64,000 bases of DNA from the NCBI RefSeq assembly GCF_003285015.1, contig NZ_QMFB01000026.1, forward strand, positions 42,234 to 106,233. Direction: 5' to 3'. Of the stretch, positions 1-8,568 are shown one piece after another. The position numbers were made by a program, and so were the translations under genes. The first letter of the stretch is position 1. Each line of letters starts with the position of its first letter. This DNA is from Paenibacillus contaminans (lineage in GTDB: Bacteria > Bacillota > Bacilli > Paenibacillales > NBRC-103111). The notes beneath the pieces were generated by a model. It did not search any database. It was not told where the DNA came from and saw nothing but the letters and a program-made list of their open reading frames with translations.

Positions 1-1195
1 GATCGGCTTCCAGATCGGACAAATGAACCGCGTCGGGCTGCGTCCGGTCGAAATCCAGCTTGCCTCCCAGAACCAGCTTCCACTTTCCTTCGCGGACGGC
101 GAGCTGGCTGCCGTATTCCCAAAATATTTGCTTGTGCGGCGTAGCGGCTCCTTCGGTCACCATCGGCACCACGCTGCTGCCGTCGATTTCGCCGGCGGCA
201 GGCGCAGACAGTCCGGCAAATTCGAGCACGGTCGGCACGAAGTCGGCCATCATGCCCATTTGACCGCATACTTGCCCGGCCGGAACGCGGTCCGGGTAGA
301 CGAGTATAGCCGGCTCGCGAACACCTCCGTCGAACAAGCTCGCTTTATGCCCCCGGAAAATGCCGGCGCTTCCGCCATAATAAACGTCTTCCGTGCCGTC
401 CAAATAATTGCGCGCTTCCGAAGAAGGCCCGTTGTCGCTCGAGAAGAAGACGATCGTGTTGTCATATACCCCGGCGCGTTTCAGAGCGGCGACGATGTCG
501 CCTACGCCGTCGTCCACGGCCGATATCATCGCCGCCATCAATTGGCGGTCGCGCGGCAGATGGCTGTACCGCTGCATATATTTCTCGGGCGCATGCATCG
601 GATAATGCGGTGCGTTGTACGCCGCGTACAGGAAAAACGGCTGCTCCCGGTTCCGCTCGATAAAATCTACCGATTTGTCGGTAATGAGATGCGTCATGTA
701 TTCGCCGTCATGCCACACTTCCTCGCGATTGCTCCATAAGTCGTGCACCGGGTTCACATGCGGCACGCCCCAGTAAAAAATATGCGAGTAATAGTCGATG
801 CAGCCGGCGTGAAAGCCGAAATAGTCGTCAAACCCGCGAGCGTTCGGCTTCGCGTCGTCCGCGGAGCCGAGATGCCACTTGCCGTACAGCGCCGTCCGGT
901 AGCCGGCCGGCTTCAGCCGTTCGGCCAGCGTTTTCGCTTCCGGCTTCAGACCTCCCGTTCCTCTTTTCCCGCCCAGGATATGGCTGACTCCGGCTTTCGC
1001 CGGATAAAGCCCGGTCAGAAGAGAGGCGCGCGACGGAGAGCAAACCGGCGAATTCGAATACCAGTCGGTGAAGCGGACTCCATCCGCAGCGAGCGAGTCA
1101 AGATGCGGAGTCCGAATCGCATCGGACCCGTAACATCCCAAATCGCCATACCCCAAATCGTCGCAGTAAATCACTACGATATTCGGCTTTGACAT
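1..1195 (-). CDS. Cysteine-type sulfatase (arylsulfatase family), 3' end cut by window edge
   Basis: This gene reads leftward from ATG at 1195 and stays open to base 1, so the C-terminus lies outside the window. The N-terminus carries the metal-binding CDDLGYGD segment (Asp12/Asp13). The sulfatase signature CSPSRASLLTG follows, with Cys52 as the residue that would be oxidised to formylglycine by a maturase (none is seen here). Later come GKWHLG and SSDNG motifs typical of the family, and the last visible residues (HLSDLEAD) match the usual pre-C-terminal LYDLxxDP region. No signal peptide is present, so it should act in the cytoplasm on sulfated sugars brought in by the importer encoded just upstream. 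The binding-protein gene ends 21 bp before this start, which suggests the last gene of that operon. Family assignment is firm; substrate is unknown. Confidence 0.93.
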   Translation of the reverse strand, partial: MSKPNIVVIYCDDLGYGDLGCYGSDAIRTPHLDSLAADGVRFTDWYSNSPVCSPSRASLLTGLYPAKAGVSHILGGKRGTGGLKPEAKTLAERLKPAGYRTALYGKWHLGSADDAKPNARGFDDYFGFHAGCIDYYSHIFYWGVPHVNPVHDLWSNREEVWHDGEYMTHLITDKSVDFIERNREQPFFLYAAYNAPHYPMHAPEKYMQRYSHLPRDRQLMAAMISAVDDGVGDIVAALKRAGVYDNTIVFFSSDNGPSSEARNYLDGTEDVYYGGSAGIFRGHKASLFDGGVREPAILVYPDRVPAGQVCGQMGMMADFVPTVLEFAGLSAPAAGEIDGSSVVPMVTEGAATPHKQIFWEYGSQLAVREGKWKLVLGGKLDFDRTQPDAVHLSDLEAD

Positions 1196-1216
1196 CCCGT
1201 TCACACCCTTACAGCA

Positions 1217-2812
1217 TTATTTGTTATTGTTCCAGCGGTCGTAAGCGTCTTGGTAGATTTTCAGCATTTCGTCGAGACCCATCTTTTTGATCGTATTGAC
1301 ATAGTCGTCCCATTTCGCAAGCGGCTCCTGGCCGACGATAAATTTGGCTTCCATCTGGTCGACATACGTTTTGATGTCGGTCTTGACCACATTCAACCGT
1401 TTTTGTTCGTCATTCGTAAAATACACATCCGGAAATTCCCGTTTGGCATACGGATTCAGCTTCTCGTCCACCATTTTGTTGAAGTCCAGCCCTTTGCCGT
1501 TATCGCGCTTCGAGTCGAACTCTCTTTCCTTGATGAGCGGAAGCTGGCCGCCTACGTCCGGTGTAAGCTTAGCGCGGTATTCTTCCGGCGTTACGCCGTC
1601 GGGAGAGACGAACGTCCACTTCGTCTTGGCGTCGTCGAGCCATTTGTAGCTGTTGCCGAGGAAGCCGAGCCGGCTGCCTTCTTCCGAGTATAAATAATCG
1701 ACCCACCGCATCGTCGCTTCCGGATTTTTGTTCTGACTGGTGATCGCGAACGTGCCGCGGCGGATATTCGAAGCGCGCAGCGTAAGCTTCTCACTGTTAA
1801 GCGGGCTCGTAAGCGGTGCGAGCATCGGATGCTTATGGTTGTCCTCCGGCTTGGTCACCTTCAGCACAAGATCGGGAGCCGACCCTGCGAACGCGCCGAT
1901 TTGATTTGAATTCCCTTTGGCTACCATTTGTTGGGACGTCTGCACGAACATCTCATTGTCGAGCAGTTTTTCCGTGAACAGCTTATTCAAATAGCTCAAA
2001 TATTCCTTGTATCCTTCTTGCACCGGATTAAAGCGTACCTTGCCGTCCTTCACTTCCACCTCGCGGCCAAGCAGACCGAAGGCCGGAAGAACGACCCCTT
2101 CGAAGTTGTTCAGCTTCACGTTGGACAGCGGAATTTCGTCGGCCTTGCCGTTTTTGTTCGGATCTCCGTTCTTGAATTGCTTCAGCAGCTCGTAAAATTC
2201 ATCCGTCGTTTCCGGCAGCTTCGTAATGCCCAGGCTTTCCATCCAGTCCCCGTTCAGCCACATCCGGTTCGGCACGAACGCCCGCGGCTGATCGATGATA
2301 AGCGGCAGGGAGTAAATATGTCCGTCTATCGTCGTAATCGATTTTTTGATATCCGGATTTTTCTCAAGAAGCTTTTTGAAATTCGGCGCATATTTCTCGA
2401 TCAACCCTTCGAGCGGGATCAGATAACCTTGGCTGCCGTAAGTGACTTCATCGTCCGGGGTAAGCAGCGAATTGAAAAAGACGTCGGGCAGCTGGCGGCT
2501 CGCAAAAGCCAAATTTTTCGCTTCTTGATAGTTCGCTTGCGGCGGCGTATTGAATTCGAAATGAATGTTCGTCATTTTTTCCATTTCCTTGAACAGAACC
2601 ATCTCATTCCAAGGACCGTGGATCGCCGCTTTCGAACCCATCATGTTCAACGTTATTTTTTCGCTGACGATCGGATACCCTTCGGCATTAAAGTTTTTCG
2701 GCGCTTCGCTCTCTTTATTGGCTTCCCCGGCCGGTTTGCCGGAGCTGCAGCCGGCCATTAGAACGGCTCCCCCCACGACAGTTGCGATACTTGTATTCAA
2801 CCATTTCTTCAT
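1217..2812 (-). CDS. Extracellular solute-binding lipoprotein of a carbohydrate ABC importer (LplA/YtcQ type)
   Basis: The 531-residue product begins with a lipoprotein signal peptide ending in LMAGC, so Cys22 should be lipidated and the mature protein tethered outside the membrane. After a short polar linker the body resembles the large (about 500-residue) family-1 binding proteins found with LplB/LplC permeases in Paenibacillus. It is preceded by a purine-rich GGGGATTAAGAG ribosome site. It follows the two permease genes on the same strand and precedes the sulfatase, so the likely ligand is a sulfated oligosaccharide (inference). A GAAA-loop hairpin at 2851-2866 lies just upstream and may set its expression relative to the permeases. 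Confidence 0.93.
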   Translation of the reverse strand: MKKWLNTSIATVVGGAVLMAGCSSGKPAGEANKESEAPKNFNAEGYPIVSEKITLNMMGSKAAIHGPWNEMVLFKEMEKMTNIHFEFNTPPQANYQEAKNLAFASRQLPDVFFNSLLTPDDEVTYGSQGYLIPLEGLIEKYAPNFKKLLEKNPDIKKSITTIDGHIYSLPLIIDQPRAFVPNRMWLNGDWMESLGITKLPETTDEFYELLKQFKNGDPNKNGKADEIPLSNVKLNNFEGVVLPAFGLLGREVEVKDGKVRFNPVQEGYKEYLSYLNKLFTEKLLDNEMFVQTSQQMVAKGNSNQIGAFAGSAPDLVLKVTKPEDNHKHPMLAPLTSPLNSEKLTLRASNIRRGTFAITSQNKNPEATMRWVDYLYSEEGSRLGFLGNSYKWLDDAKTKWTFVSPDGVTPEEYRAKLTPDVGGQLPLIKEREFDSKRDNGKGLDFNKMVDEKLNPYAKREFPDVYFTNDEQKRLNVVKTDIKTYVDQMEAKFIVGQEPLAKWDDYVNTIKKMGLDEMLKIYQDAYDRWNNNK

Positions 2813-2850
2813 CTCTTAATCCCCTTCCCCTCAATGTTCTTTGTATGAAA

Positions 2851-2866
2851 AACGGCTTTCGCCGTT
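2851..2866 (-). other. Intercistronic hairpin with GAAA loop between permease and binding-protein genes
   Basis: On the minus strand AACGGC-GAAA-GCCGTT forms a perfect 6-bp stem with a GNRA tetraloop, followed by a few T residues. It sits between the permease stop (2876) and the binding-protein start (2812). It could be a weak terminator or an mRNA-stabilising element that alters the ratio of binding protein to permease (inference). Confidence 0.6.
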
Positions 2867-2875
2867 ATTCGCGGA

Positions 2876-3769
2876 TCAGCCTTTCACGGAACCGATCATG
2901 ACGCCCTTCATGAAGAAGCGCTGCATGAACGGGTACACGATAATAATCGGCAAGCTCGAAACGATCATGACCGCGTATTTGATAATGTCGGCGATGCGGG
3001 CTTGCTTGGCCATCGCCTCCATATCGTCGCCTGTCATGAGCATGGCGTCGCCCATTTGATTTTGCACGAGAATTTCGCGCAATACCAATTGCAGCGGATA
3101 CAAGCCGCGGTCCTTCAAGTAAATAATCGCGCTGAAATAGCTGTTCCAGTGCGCTACCCCGTAATATAACGCCATAACGGCGATAATCGGAGCGGATAGC
3201 GGAACCACGATTTTCACAAAAAGCATCGTATTCGAGCAGCCGTCGATTTCCGCCGACTCCTGCAGCTCCCGCGGTATGTTCGTCTGGAAAAAGGTGCGGC
3301 AAATGATCAGGTTGTAGACGGTCACCGCATTCGGAATGATGAGCGCCCATACGGTATTGAGCATGCCAAGCTCACTGACCAGCAAGAAAGTCGGGACAAG
3401 ACCGCCGCCGAAAAACATCGTAAAAACGATCAGACCCATGATGATCCCGCGCCCCTTGAAGTCTTTCCGGGAAAGCGCGTAAGCGGCGGGAACGGTAAAC
3501 AACAGGTTGATGAGCGTACCGCCAAGCGTATACAGCACCGTGTTGCGATAGCCGGACCATATCTCCGGATTTTGGAATACCCTCTGGTAGCCTTCGAACG
3601 TAATGCCGCGCGGGAACAGCCACATTTTACCCTGATTGACATAGATCGGGTCGCTGATCGAAGCGCTGATGACATACACAAGCGGGTATAAGACGGCAAT
3701 AAGCACGATTAGCAGAAAACATTTATTCGCGATATTGAATAAACGGTCGGACCATGATTCCCTATTCAT
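2876..3769 (-). CDS. Carbohydrate ABC transporter permease (LplC/YtcP type)
   Basis: The 297-residue protein has about six hydrophobic segments and the EAA-loop signature ELQESAEIDGCSNTMLFVKI, through which MalG-type permeases contact the cytoplasmic ATPase. It ends in the family-typical QRFFMKGVMIGSVKG. The start at 3769 has a strong GGGAGGAGGG ribosome site. It begins 15 bp after the LplB-type permease and should form a heterodimer with it. No ATPase gene is nearby; such systems normally share a housekeeping MsmX-type ATPase encoded elsewhere. Confidence 0.95.
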   Translation of the reverse strand: MNRESWSDRLFNIANKCFLLIVLIAVLYPLVYVISASISDPIYVNQGKMWLFPRGITFEGYQRVFQNPEIWSGYRNTVLYTLGGTLINLLFTVPAAYALSRKDFKGRGIIMGLIVFTMFFGGGLVPTFLLVSELGMLNTVWALIIPNAVTVYNLIICRTFFQTNIPRELQESAEIDGCSNTMLFVKIVVPLSAPIIAVMALYYGVAHWNSYFSAIIYLKDRGLYPLQLVLREILVQNQMGDAMLMTGDDMEAMAKQARIADIIKYAVMIVSSLPIIIVYPFMQRFFMKGVMIGSVKG

Positions 3770-3784
3770 TGTTTCCCTCCTCCC

Positions 3785-4744
3785 TTACCATAGACTCGTT
3801 TCGTTCACCCGTTTGGCGATCCGGTTGACGATAACCAGCAGTATAAAGTTGATGACCGAGTTGAAAAGGCCGATCGCTGCGGAGAAGCTGAACTGTCCCT
3901 GGACAAGCCCGCTCCGGTAAATATAAGTGGAGATGACGTCCGAAGACTGCAGATTGAGCGGATTTTGCAGCAGGAATACTTTCTCGAAACCGACGGACAT
4001 GAAGCTGCCCACGTTCAAAATAAGCAAAATGATCATCGTCGGCACGATGCTCGGCAAGTTGATATGCCAGACGCGCTGCAGGCGGGTCGCCCCGTCCATC
4101 ATCGCCGCTTCATGCTGCTGCGGATCGACGCCGGCCAAAGCGGCCAAATAAATGATCGTTCCCCACCCCATGTTTTGCCAGACGCCTGACATGACGAACA
4201 CCGTCTTGAACCAGCCCGGTTCGGTTAAAAACTGTATGGGATCTCCGCCCAGCCCTTTGATTACGAGATTGATGATTCCGGTCCCCGGCGATAAAAACGC
4301 GATGACCATCCCGGCCATGACTACCGCGGAAATAAAGTGCGGCGCGTACGTAACCGTTTGCCCCCACTTCTTGAAAGCCCCGTTCCGCAGTTCGTTAAGC
4401 GCCAGGGCGAGCACGATCGGTATCGGAAATCCGACTACCAATTCATAAACGCTGATGCCGATCGTATTTTTGATAAGCGTCCAGAAATAATAGGAATCGA
4501 AGAAACGTTTCAAATGCTCGAGTCCGACCCATGGACTGTTCCATATGCCGAGGCTCGGCGTGTAATCCCGAAATGCAATCTGCAGACCATACATCGGGAA
4601 ATAATGGAAGATAATAAAATACGCAACGGTGGGCAGTACGAATAAATACAGCTCCCAGTTTTTGCGAAGCGATTTCCAGCCGCTGTTTCGCCGCGCTGCG
4701 CGTTCCCCGCTTTTTTGAGCCAGCGGCTCCGTTTGGACTGACAT
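3785..4744 (-). CDS. Carbohydrate ABC transporter permease (LplB type)
   Basis: This 319-residue membrane protein has the LplB architecture: a basic N-terminal tail, the first membrane segment at about residues 33-53, and the EAA loop near the C-terminus (HEAAMMDGATRLQRVWHINL). It is the first structural gene of the importer operon on the minus strand. The 255-bp region in front separates it from the AraC-type regulator and carries that regulator's terminator plus repeated TTGTCG motifs that may bind it. The start at 4744 is preceded by GGGGGAGAAGC. Confidence 0.95.
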   Translation of the reverse strand: MSVQTEPLAQKSGERAARRNSGWKSLRKNWELYLFVLPTVAYFIIFHYFPMYGLQIAFRDYTPSLGIWNSPWVGLEHLKRFFDSYYFWTLIKNTIGISVYELVVGFPIPIVLALALNELRNGAFKKWGQTVTYAPHFISAVVMAGMVIAFLSPGTGIINLVIKGLGGDPIQFLTEPGWFKTVFVMSGVWQNMGWGTIIYLAALAGVDPQQHEAAMMDGATRLQRVWHINLPSIVPTMIILLILNVGSFMSVGFEKVFLLQNPLNLQSSDVISTYIYRSGLVQGQFSFSAAIGLFNSVINFILLVIVNRIAKRVNETSLW

Positions 4745-4804
4745 AAGATGCTTCTCCCCCTAACCTTAACGGTCTATGCCAGTTAGCATACCTCCAAGAG
4801 AGCG

Positions 4805-4906
4805 TTGTCGTAAATTTGTCGTTCCTGCATGGACTTGTCGCATCTTGCATGCCTTGCGGCAGTAGGGCTCGCGAAGTAAATATGTAATTCTTGCAGCGGA
4901 TTGTCG
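4805..4906. promoter_or_regulatory. Four direct TTGTCG repeats upstream of the importer operon
   Basis: TTGTCG (CGACAA on the operon strand) occurs at 4805, 4816, 4835 and 4901 in the region between the regulator terminator and the LplB-type gene. The first two are 11 bp apart, about one helical turn. AraC-family activators usually bind direct repeats just upstream of a weak -35, and the adjacent regulator gene is of that family, so these are candidate operators. No convincing -35 hexamer was found, as expected for an activator-dependent promoter. Confidence 0.4.
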
Positions 4907-4922
4907 GTTTGTGCAGCAGCTC

Positions 4923-4962
4923 AAAAAAGGCTCCGATTTCGCGAATTGCGAACGGGAGCCTT
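4923..4962 (-). terminator. Rho-independent terminator of the AraC-type regulator gene
   Basis: On the minus strand AAGGCTCC pairs with GGAGCCTT around a GC-containing loop and is followed by a run of six T residues. It lies 38 bp past the regulator stop, so the regulator is transcribed separately from the importer operon. Confidence 0.85.
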
Positions 4963-4999
4963 CTTGTCATTCTTACCCTATCCTGTTTTGGTTCGAACT

Positions 5000-7249
5000 T
5001 CAATTCATCTTCCGGTATTGCCCCGGCGTGATGCCCTCGCTGTTTTTGAATTTCCGCATGAAGTTCGGAACATCCGCATACCCCACGCTGACGACGATAT
5101 CTTTGATCGGAATATCGGTCTGTTTAAGCAGCCTCTTCACTTCCTCCATCCTCAGATGGGTTACGTATTCAATAAACGTATAACCGGTCTGGTCCTTCAT
5201 AAAACGGCTGAAATAGGAGATCGACATCTGGAAGTGATCGGATATTTTTTCCAAATTCAATTCGTAGTCCTTATAGTTATCCCTGATGTAATCCAAAATA
5301 CGATCGCCCAACTCGTTATTTTTGCTTTCCTTGTTGGCGTTCACATGCGCGCATATTTCATCGATCAAGCTGCTCATCCACGCGCCGAGCTGCTCAAGCG
5401 TCGTAAACTCGGTCAACCCTTGCCGATGCTCCTGCGGGATTTTCAGCTGCAGCTCGTTAATCGTCCGCAAAAAGGTATTGATTAAATCGAAGCTCATGCA
5501 GCGCAAATAAAACAGAGACACGTCTTTGCCCCGCAAATCGTTCAGCAAATTGCCGAGCGCCGTTGCTGCAGCTTCCTTATTGCCTTGTTTCATGCTTTGT
5601 ACGAGCCGGATTTGCTCCTCGACGGAATACCAGTTGTTTTCCTGCCATTGCGACAGCTCGTCGAAAAAGACGATATCGCCCTTGCGTACGCGCATCGTAT
5701 ACTCAATCGCCGCGAACGCCTCGATGTACGAGCGATTCGTTTGCAGCAGATCGGACACAATGGTCCCGAGGCCGATGACAGGCCGCAAGCCGATGCATTG
5801 CTCGAAAAGCAAGGCGATTTTCTCGGCGATGCTCTTCTGTTGGCCGCGTGTCCCTTCCCCCGCTGAAATGGAGATGAGAATGACGATGGCGTTGTCTTGA
5901 ATCATTTCGACGCCGTGCCCTACCGCTTCGGGCAGCTCCACCTCGCCCAAAATACGCAGAAGCTCTTCGCGGTTTTGGGTGGAGACGTAGTCGCTTCCTT
6001 CCATCGACACGACTGCCACGAAGTTTGATTTGCCTGCGAGCGCCAGCTTCTCCCGCTGCATAAAAGCTTCTACCTCGCCGGCATCGCGCAAAGCGCCCTT
6101 CAGCAGCTTGACGAAAAACTGCTCTCGAACGATCGGCCGCTGCACATCGATCTGCTCCATCAAGTCGCGCGTAACCCACACCGTATCGCGAATCAAATCC
6201 AGCTCGTCGCCGCGCTTTTCCTCGCTCCCTTGCAGGCGTCCCGCCAACGGCCGCGCATACTCGGCGATTTTGCGGATCGGCCGGTACTGCCTGGAGGAGA
6301 GAAGAATCGCCGTCGCAATCCCGAATGCGACGACAGCCGCGCAGACGATCAGGACAAATGTGCGCATTTCCAGCACTCGGCCGAAAAACTGGCTCGCAGG
6401 CATCATCACGACGTACGACCAGCCGGTCATCTCCGACTTCACCGTCATCATGGAGTAACGTTCGTTCTCGTACGTGATGTCGCGGATTCCTTCCTCATCA
6501 TGCCCCGTCAGGAGCTGCGCGGCTGCCTGTTCATTCAGGTCGGTCTCGCGGCTGCGCGCTGCAATGATCGTGCCGTCTTGGTCGGCGATATAAACGCTCC
6601 CGTTGAAATCTCCCAGAATCGGTCCGACAAGATCGGTCAGCATCGATTCGCGAATGAGAAAGACAACCGTAGCATAAGGCGACTGGCTGTTGCGCGGAAT
6701 CGGGAACATATAGGTGAGCATGTTTTGCACGTTTTCGCTGCCGGATAACTGCACCTGCGCCCGGCGAATCGAAGGCAATTGGATCGCGTTTAACTGATCG
6801 GCCAAGCTTTGACCGTTCAAATCGGTAAAACGGTACACCCTTTGGGTAAACGTTTCCAATGTGGTTAAGCCGGACGACGAATATAACTGATTGTCGCCAT
6901 GGAAATACAGAGCTAAATCATCGATAATCGCATTATTCGCCTTATACTTGCTTATTTCCTCAATCGCCTGCATTTGATTGTAAATGCCGTCTTTCACGGC
7001 AAAAGGCCTCAAATGGGGATCGATCGAAATGCGCGCCGCCGAATTGTCCAATCCGCGGGCGAACAAATCGAACGTATTCCTGACCTGGGTCAGCTTATAC
7101 AGGTTGGAGGACTCGATTTCGCTCTTAAAGTGGACGACGGCATTATAATAAACCACGGCGCTGAGAATGATGAATGGAATGGCGAAAATAAGTACATGGG
7201 ATAAAAAAATCTGATTGAATAACCGCGATTGCGTTCCGAACCTTTTCAC
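5000..7249 (-). CDS. Membrane-bound AraC-family transcriptional regulator with extracellular sensor domain
   Basis: The 749-residue protein starts with GTG at 7249. A membrane segment at about residues 12-35 is followed by about 250 residues of extracellular cache-like domain and a second membrane segment near 292-315. A cytoplasmic linker leads to a C-terminal AraC/XylS double helix-turn-helix (about 650-749; FQMSISYFSRFMKDQTG and DIVVSVGYADVPNFMRKF segments). This one-piece sensor-regulator layout is common beside carbohydrate importers in Paenibacillus, and the protein probably senses a sugar outside the cell and activates the importer and sulfatase genes downstream. A good sigma-A promoter precedes it (7311-7339), and its own terminator follows. 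Confidence 0.92.
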   Translation of the reverse strand: MKRFGTQSRLFNQIFLSHVLIFAIPFIILSAVVYYNAVVHFKSEIESSNLYKLTQVRNTFDLFARGLDNSAARISIDPHLRPFAVKDGIYNQMQAIEEISKYKANNAIIDDLALYFHGDNQLYSSSGLTTLETFTQRVYRFTDLNGQSLADQLNAIQLPSIRRAQVQLSGSENVQNMLTYMFPIPRNSQSPYATVVFLIRESMLTDLVGPILGDFNGSVYIADQDGTIIAARSRETDLNEQAAAQLLTGHDEEGIRDITYENERYSMMTVKSEMTGWSYVVMMPASQFFGRVLEMRTFVLIVCAAVVAFGIATAILLSSRQYRPIRKIAEYARPLAGRLQGSEEKRGDELDLIRDTVWVTRDLMEQIDVQRPIVREQFFVKLLKGALRDAGEVEAFMQREKLALAGKSNFVAVVSMEGSDYVSTQNREELLRILGEVELPEAVGHGVEMIQDNAIVILISISAGEGTRGQQKSIAEKIALLFEQCIGLRPVIGLGTIVSDLLQTNRSYIEAFAAIEYTMRVRKGDIVFFDELSQWQENNWYSVEEQIRLVQSMKQGNKEAAATALGNLLNDLRGKDVSLFYLRCMSFDLINTFLRTINELQLKIPQEHRQGLTEFTTLEQLGAWMSSLIDEICAHVNANKESKNNELGDRILDYIRDNYKDYELNLEKISDHFQMSISYFSRFMKDQTGYTFIEYVTHLRMEEVKRLLKQTDIPIKDIVVSVGYADVPNFMRKFKNSEGITPGQYRKMN

Positions 7250-7310
7250 TGACTTCCCCTTCCTGCTGCTTGAAGGTTGGGTTTACACAAAAGCAACGAG
7301 TTTTACGACG

Positions 7311-7339
7311 ATATTACACCTCATTACAAAAGTAGTCAA
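7311..7339 (-). promoter_or_regulatory. Sigma-A-type promoter of the AraC-type regulator
   Basis: On the minus strand TTGACT (7339-7334) and TAATAT (7316-7311) are separated by exactly 17 bp, about 60 bp upstream of the GTG start. Confidence 0.75.
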
Positions 7340-7371
7340 ACGTAAGCTCGTTCCCGAAGGGAATCGGACGC

Positions 7372-8271
7372 TTATTCCCTCTCCTCTCGATCGCCTGCGG
7401 GAGCAATGGCGGCTACGCGCAGACGCCAATAATCGGCTATCCATTGCCCGTCGCGGAACAGGATTGGTTTCGCAATCCGCTTGATGCGCTCATAAGCCGC
7501 AAGCTTCTCAGCCTCATCCATTCCTGCGAAAAAAACGGAAGCGAACATATCGAGCCAATGGTCCAGTCCGCGCTCTCCATCCACAAGCGGCGTCGGCCGG
7601 GAAAAATGCAGCGCGAAGCTTACCCGGAAGCCCTCCTTTTCCAGCAGCTCCGCGTATTCCCCGACGGATGGAAAATACCACGGATTGCGGGCGGCGGCAT
7701 CTATACCCATACCGTCAAGCGTTTCTCCGATCGCCTCGGCTATGCCCTGGATATTGTGTTTGCCGCCGAACTCCGCCACAAATCTTCCACCCGGCTTCAG
7801 CGCGCTCCGGATCGAACGGATCGCTTCCTCCGGCGGTTTGACCCAATGCAGCGCCGCATTGGAGAATACCGCGTCGAACCGCTTGCCGGAACGATAGCTG
7901 CGGGCGTCAGCCGCCTCAAAGGACAAGTCCGGATACTTGACCTGCGCTTTCGCGATCATTTCCGCCGAGAAATCGATGCCGTGCGGAATCGCCCCGCGGT
8001 CAGCCATCTCGCGGCATAAATCCCCGGTTCCGCAGCCGATGTCGAGCACGTTCTCTCCGGGCTTCACATCGAGCAGCTCGACTACGCTTTTCCCGTACTC
8101 CGACACGAAGCCGATTCGCGAATCGTACAACGAAGCGTTCCATTGCTGAGCGGTACGTTCATTTTCATTTACTTGCTCCTGTCCCTTGTTATGCTGCCGT
8201 TCATGCCGATGCTCAATTTGATGCTCGTTCTTGTGTTCATGCTTTTGCTCATTGTTTTTTGGTTGGCTCAT
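7372..8271 (-). CDS. Class I SAM-dependent methyltransferase with a His/Glu-rich N-terminal extension
   Basis: The 299-residue protein has the SAM-binding motif VLDIGCGTG near residue 77 and later motifs (FDAVFSNAALHWV, LKPGGRFVAEF) that resemble trans-aconitate 2-methyltransferase-like enzymes. The first 36 residues are low-complexity and rich in His, Glu, Lys, Gln and Asn, unlike the family. No later Met gives a plausible start, and the ATG at 8271 has a GAAAGGATGAGGG site upstream. The substrate cannot be told. A 5'-truncated relative of its central part is found at 23994-24203. It stands alone between two transport loci. Confidence 0.88.
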   Translation of the reverse strand: MSQPKNNEQKHEHKNEHQIEHRHERQHNKGQEQVNENERTAQQWNASLYDSRIGFVSEYGKSVVELLDVKPGENVLDIGCGTGDLCREMADRGAIPHGIDFSAEMIAKAQVKYPDLSFEAADARSYRSGKRFDAVFSNAALHWVKPPEEAIRSIRSALKPGGRFVAEFGGKHNIQGIAEAIGETLDGMGIDAAARNPWYFPSVGEYAELLEKEGFRVSFALHFSRPTPLVDGERGLDHWLDMFASVFFAGMDEAEKLAAYERIKRIAKPILFRDGQWIADYWRLRVAAIAPAGDREERE

Positions 8272-8484
8272 GATTCCCTCATCCTTTCTTTGGCGACCTA
8301 TCCGACTTCTATTCGCCGGCGCTTGAGTCTATTGTGAGGGAAAACCACTTATTGTTCCAATATATAATATAAATATGTGTAATAGTTTTAACCTATAATA
8401 AATTCAAACGTAAACAACACTTGCAAGCGGATGGATCGGAACATATTCCAATTCCTCTCTCCGTCTCCATGCTTCCACGCGAAG

Positions 8485-8517
8485 AAACGGAGCCAGCGAT
8501 CCTACGCTGCTCCGTTT
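8485..8517 (-). terminator. Terminator of the second importer/hydrolase operon
   Basis: AAACGGAGC pairs with GCTCCGTTT (8485-8493 with 8509-8517). It lies about 50 bp past the stop of the hydrolase-like gene. The rest of 8272-8568 is AT-rich upstream sequence of the methyltransferase gene with no convincing gene. Confidence 0.7.
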
Positions 8518-8568
8518 TCAGTGTTTCCTAATTCGTTATTATCGTTTTTACTCAAGGACAGCCGAATC

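Noticed and set aside
1928..2761. A 277-codon plus-strand open frame
   Set aside because: It is antisense to the solute-binding lipoprotein gene and lacks any start signal or motif.
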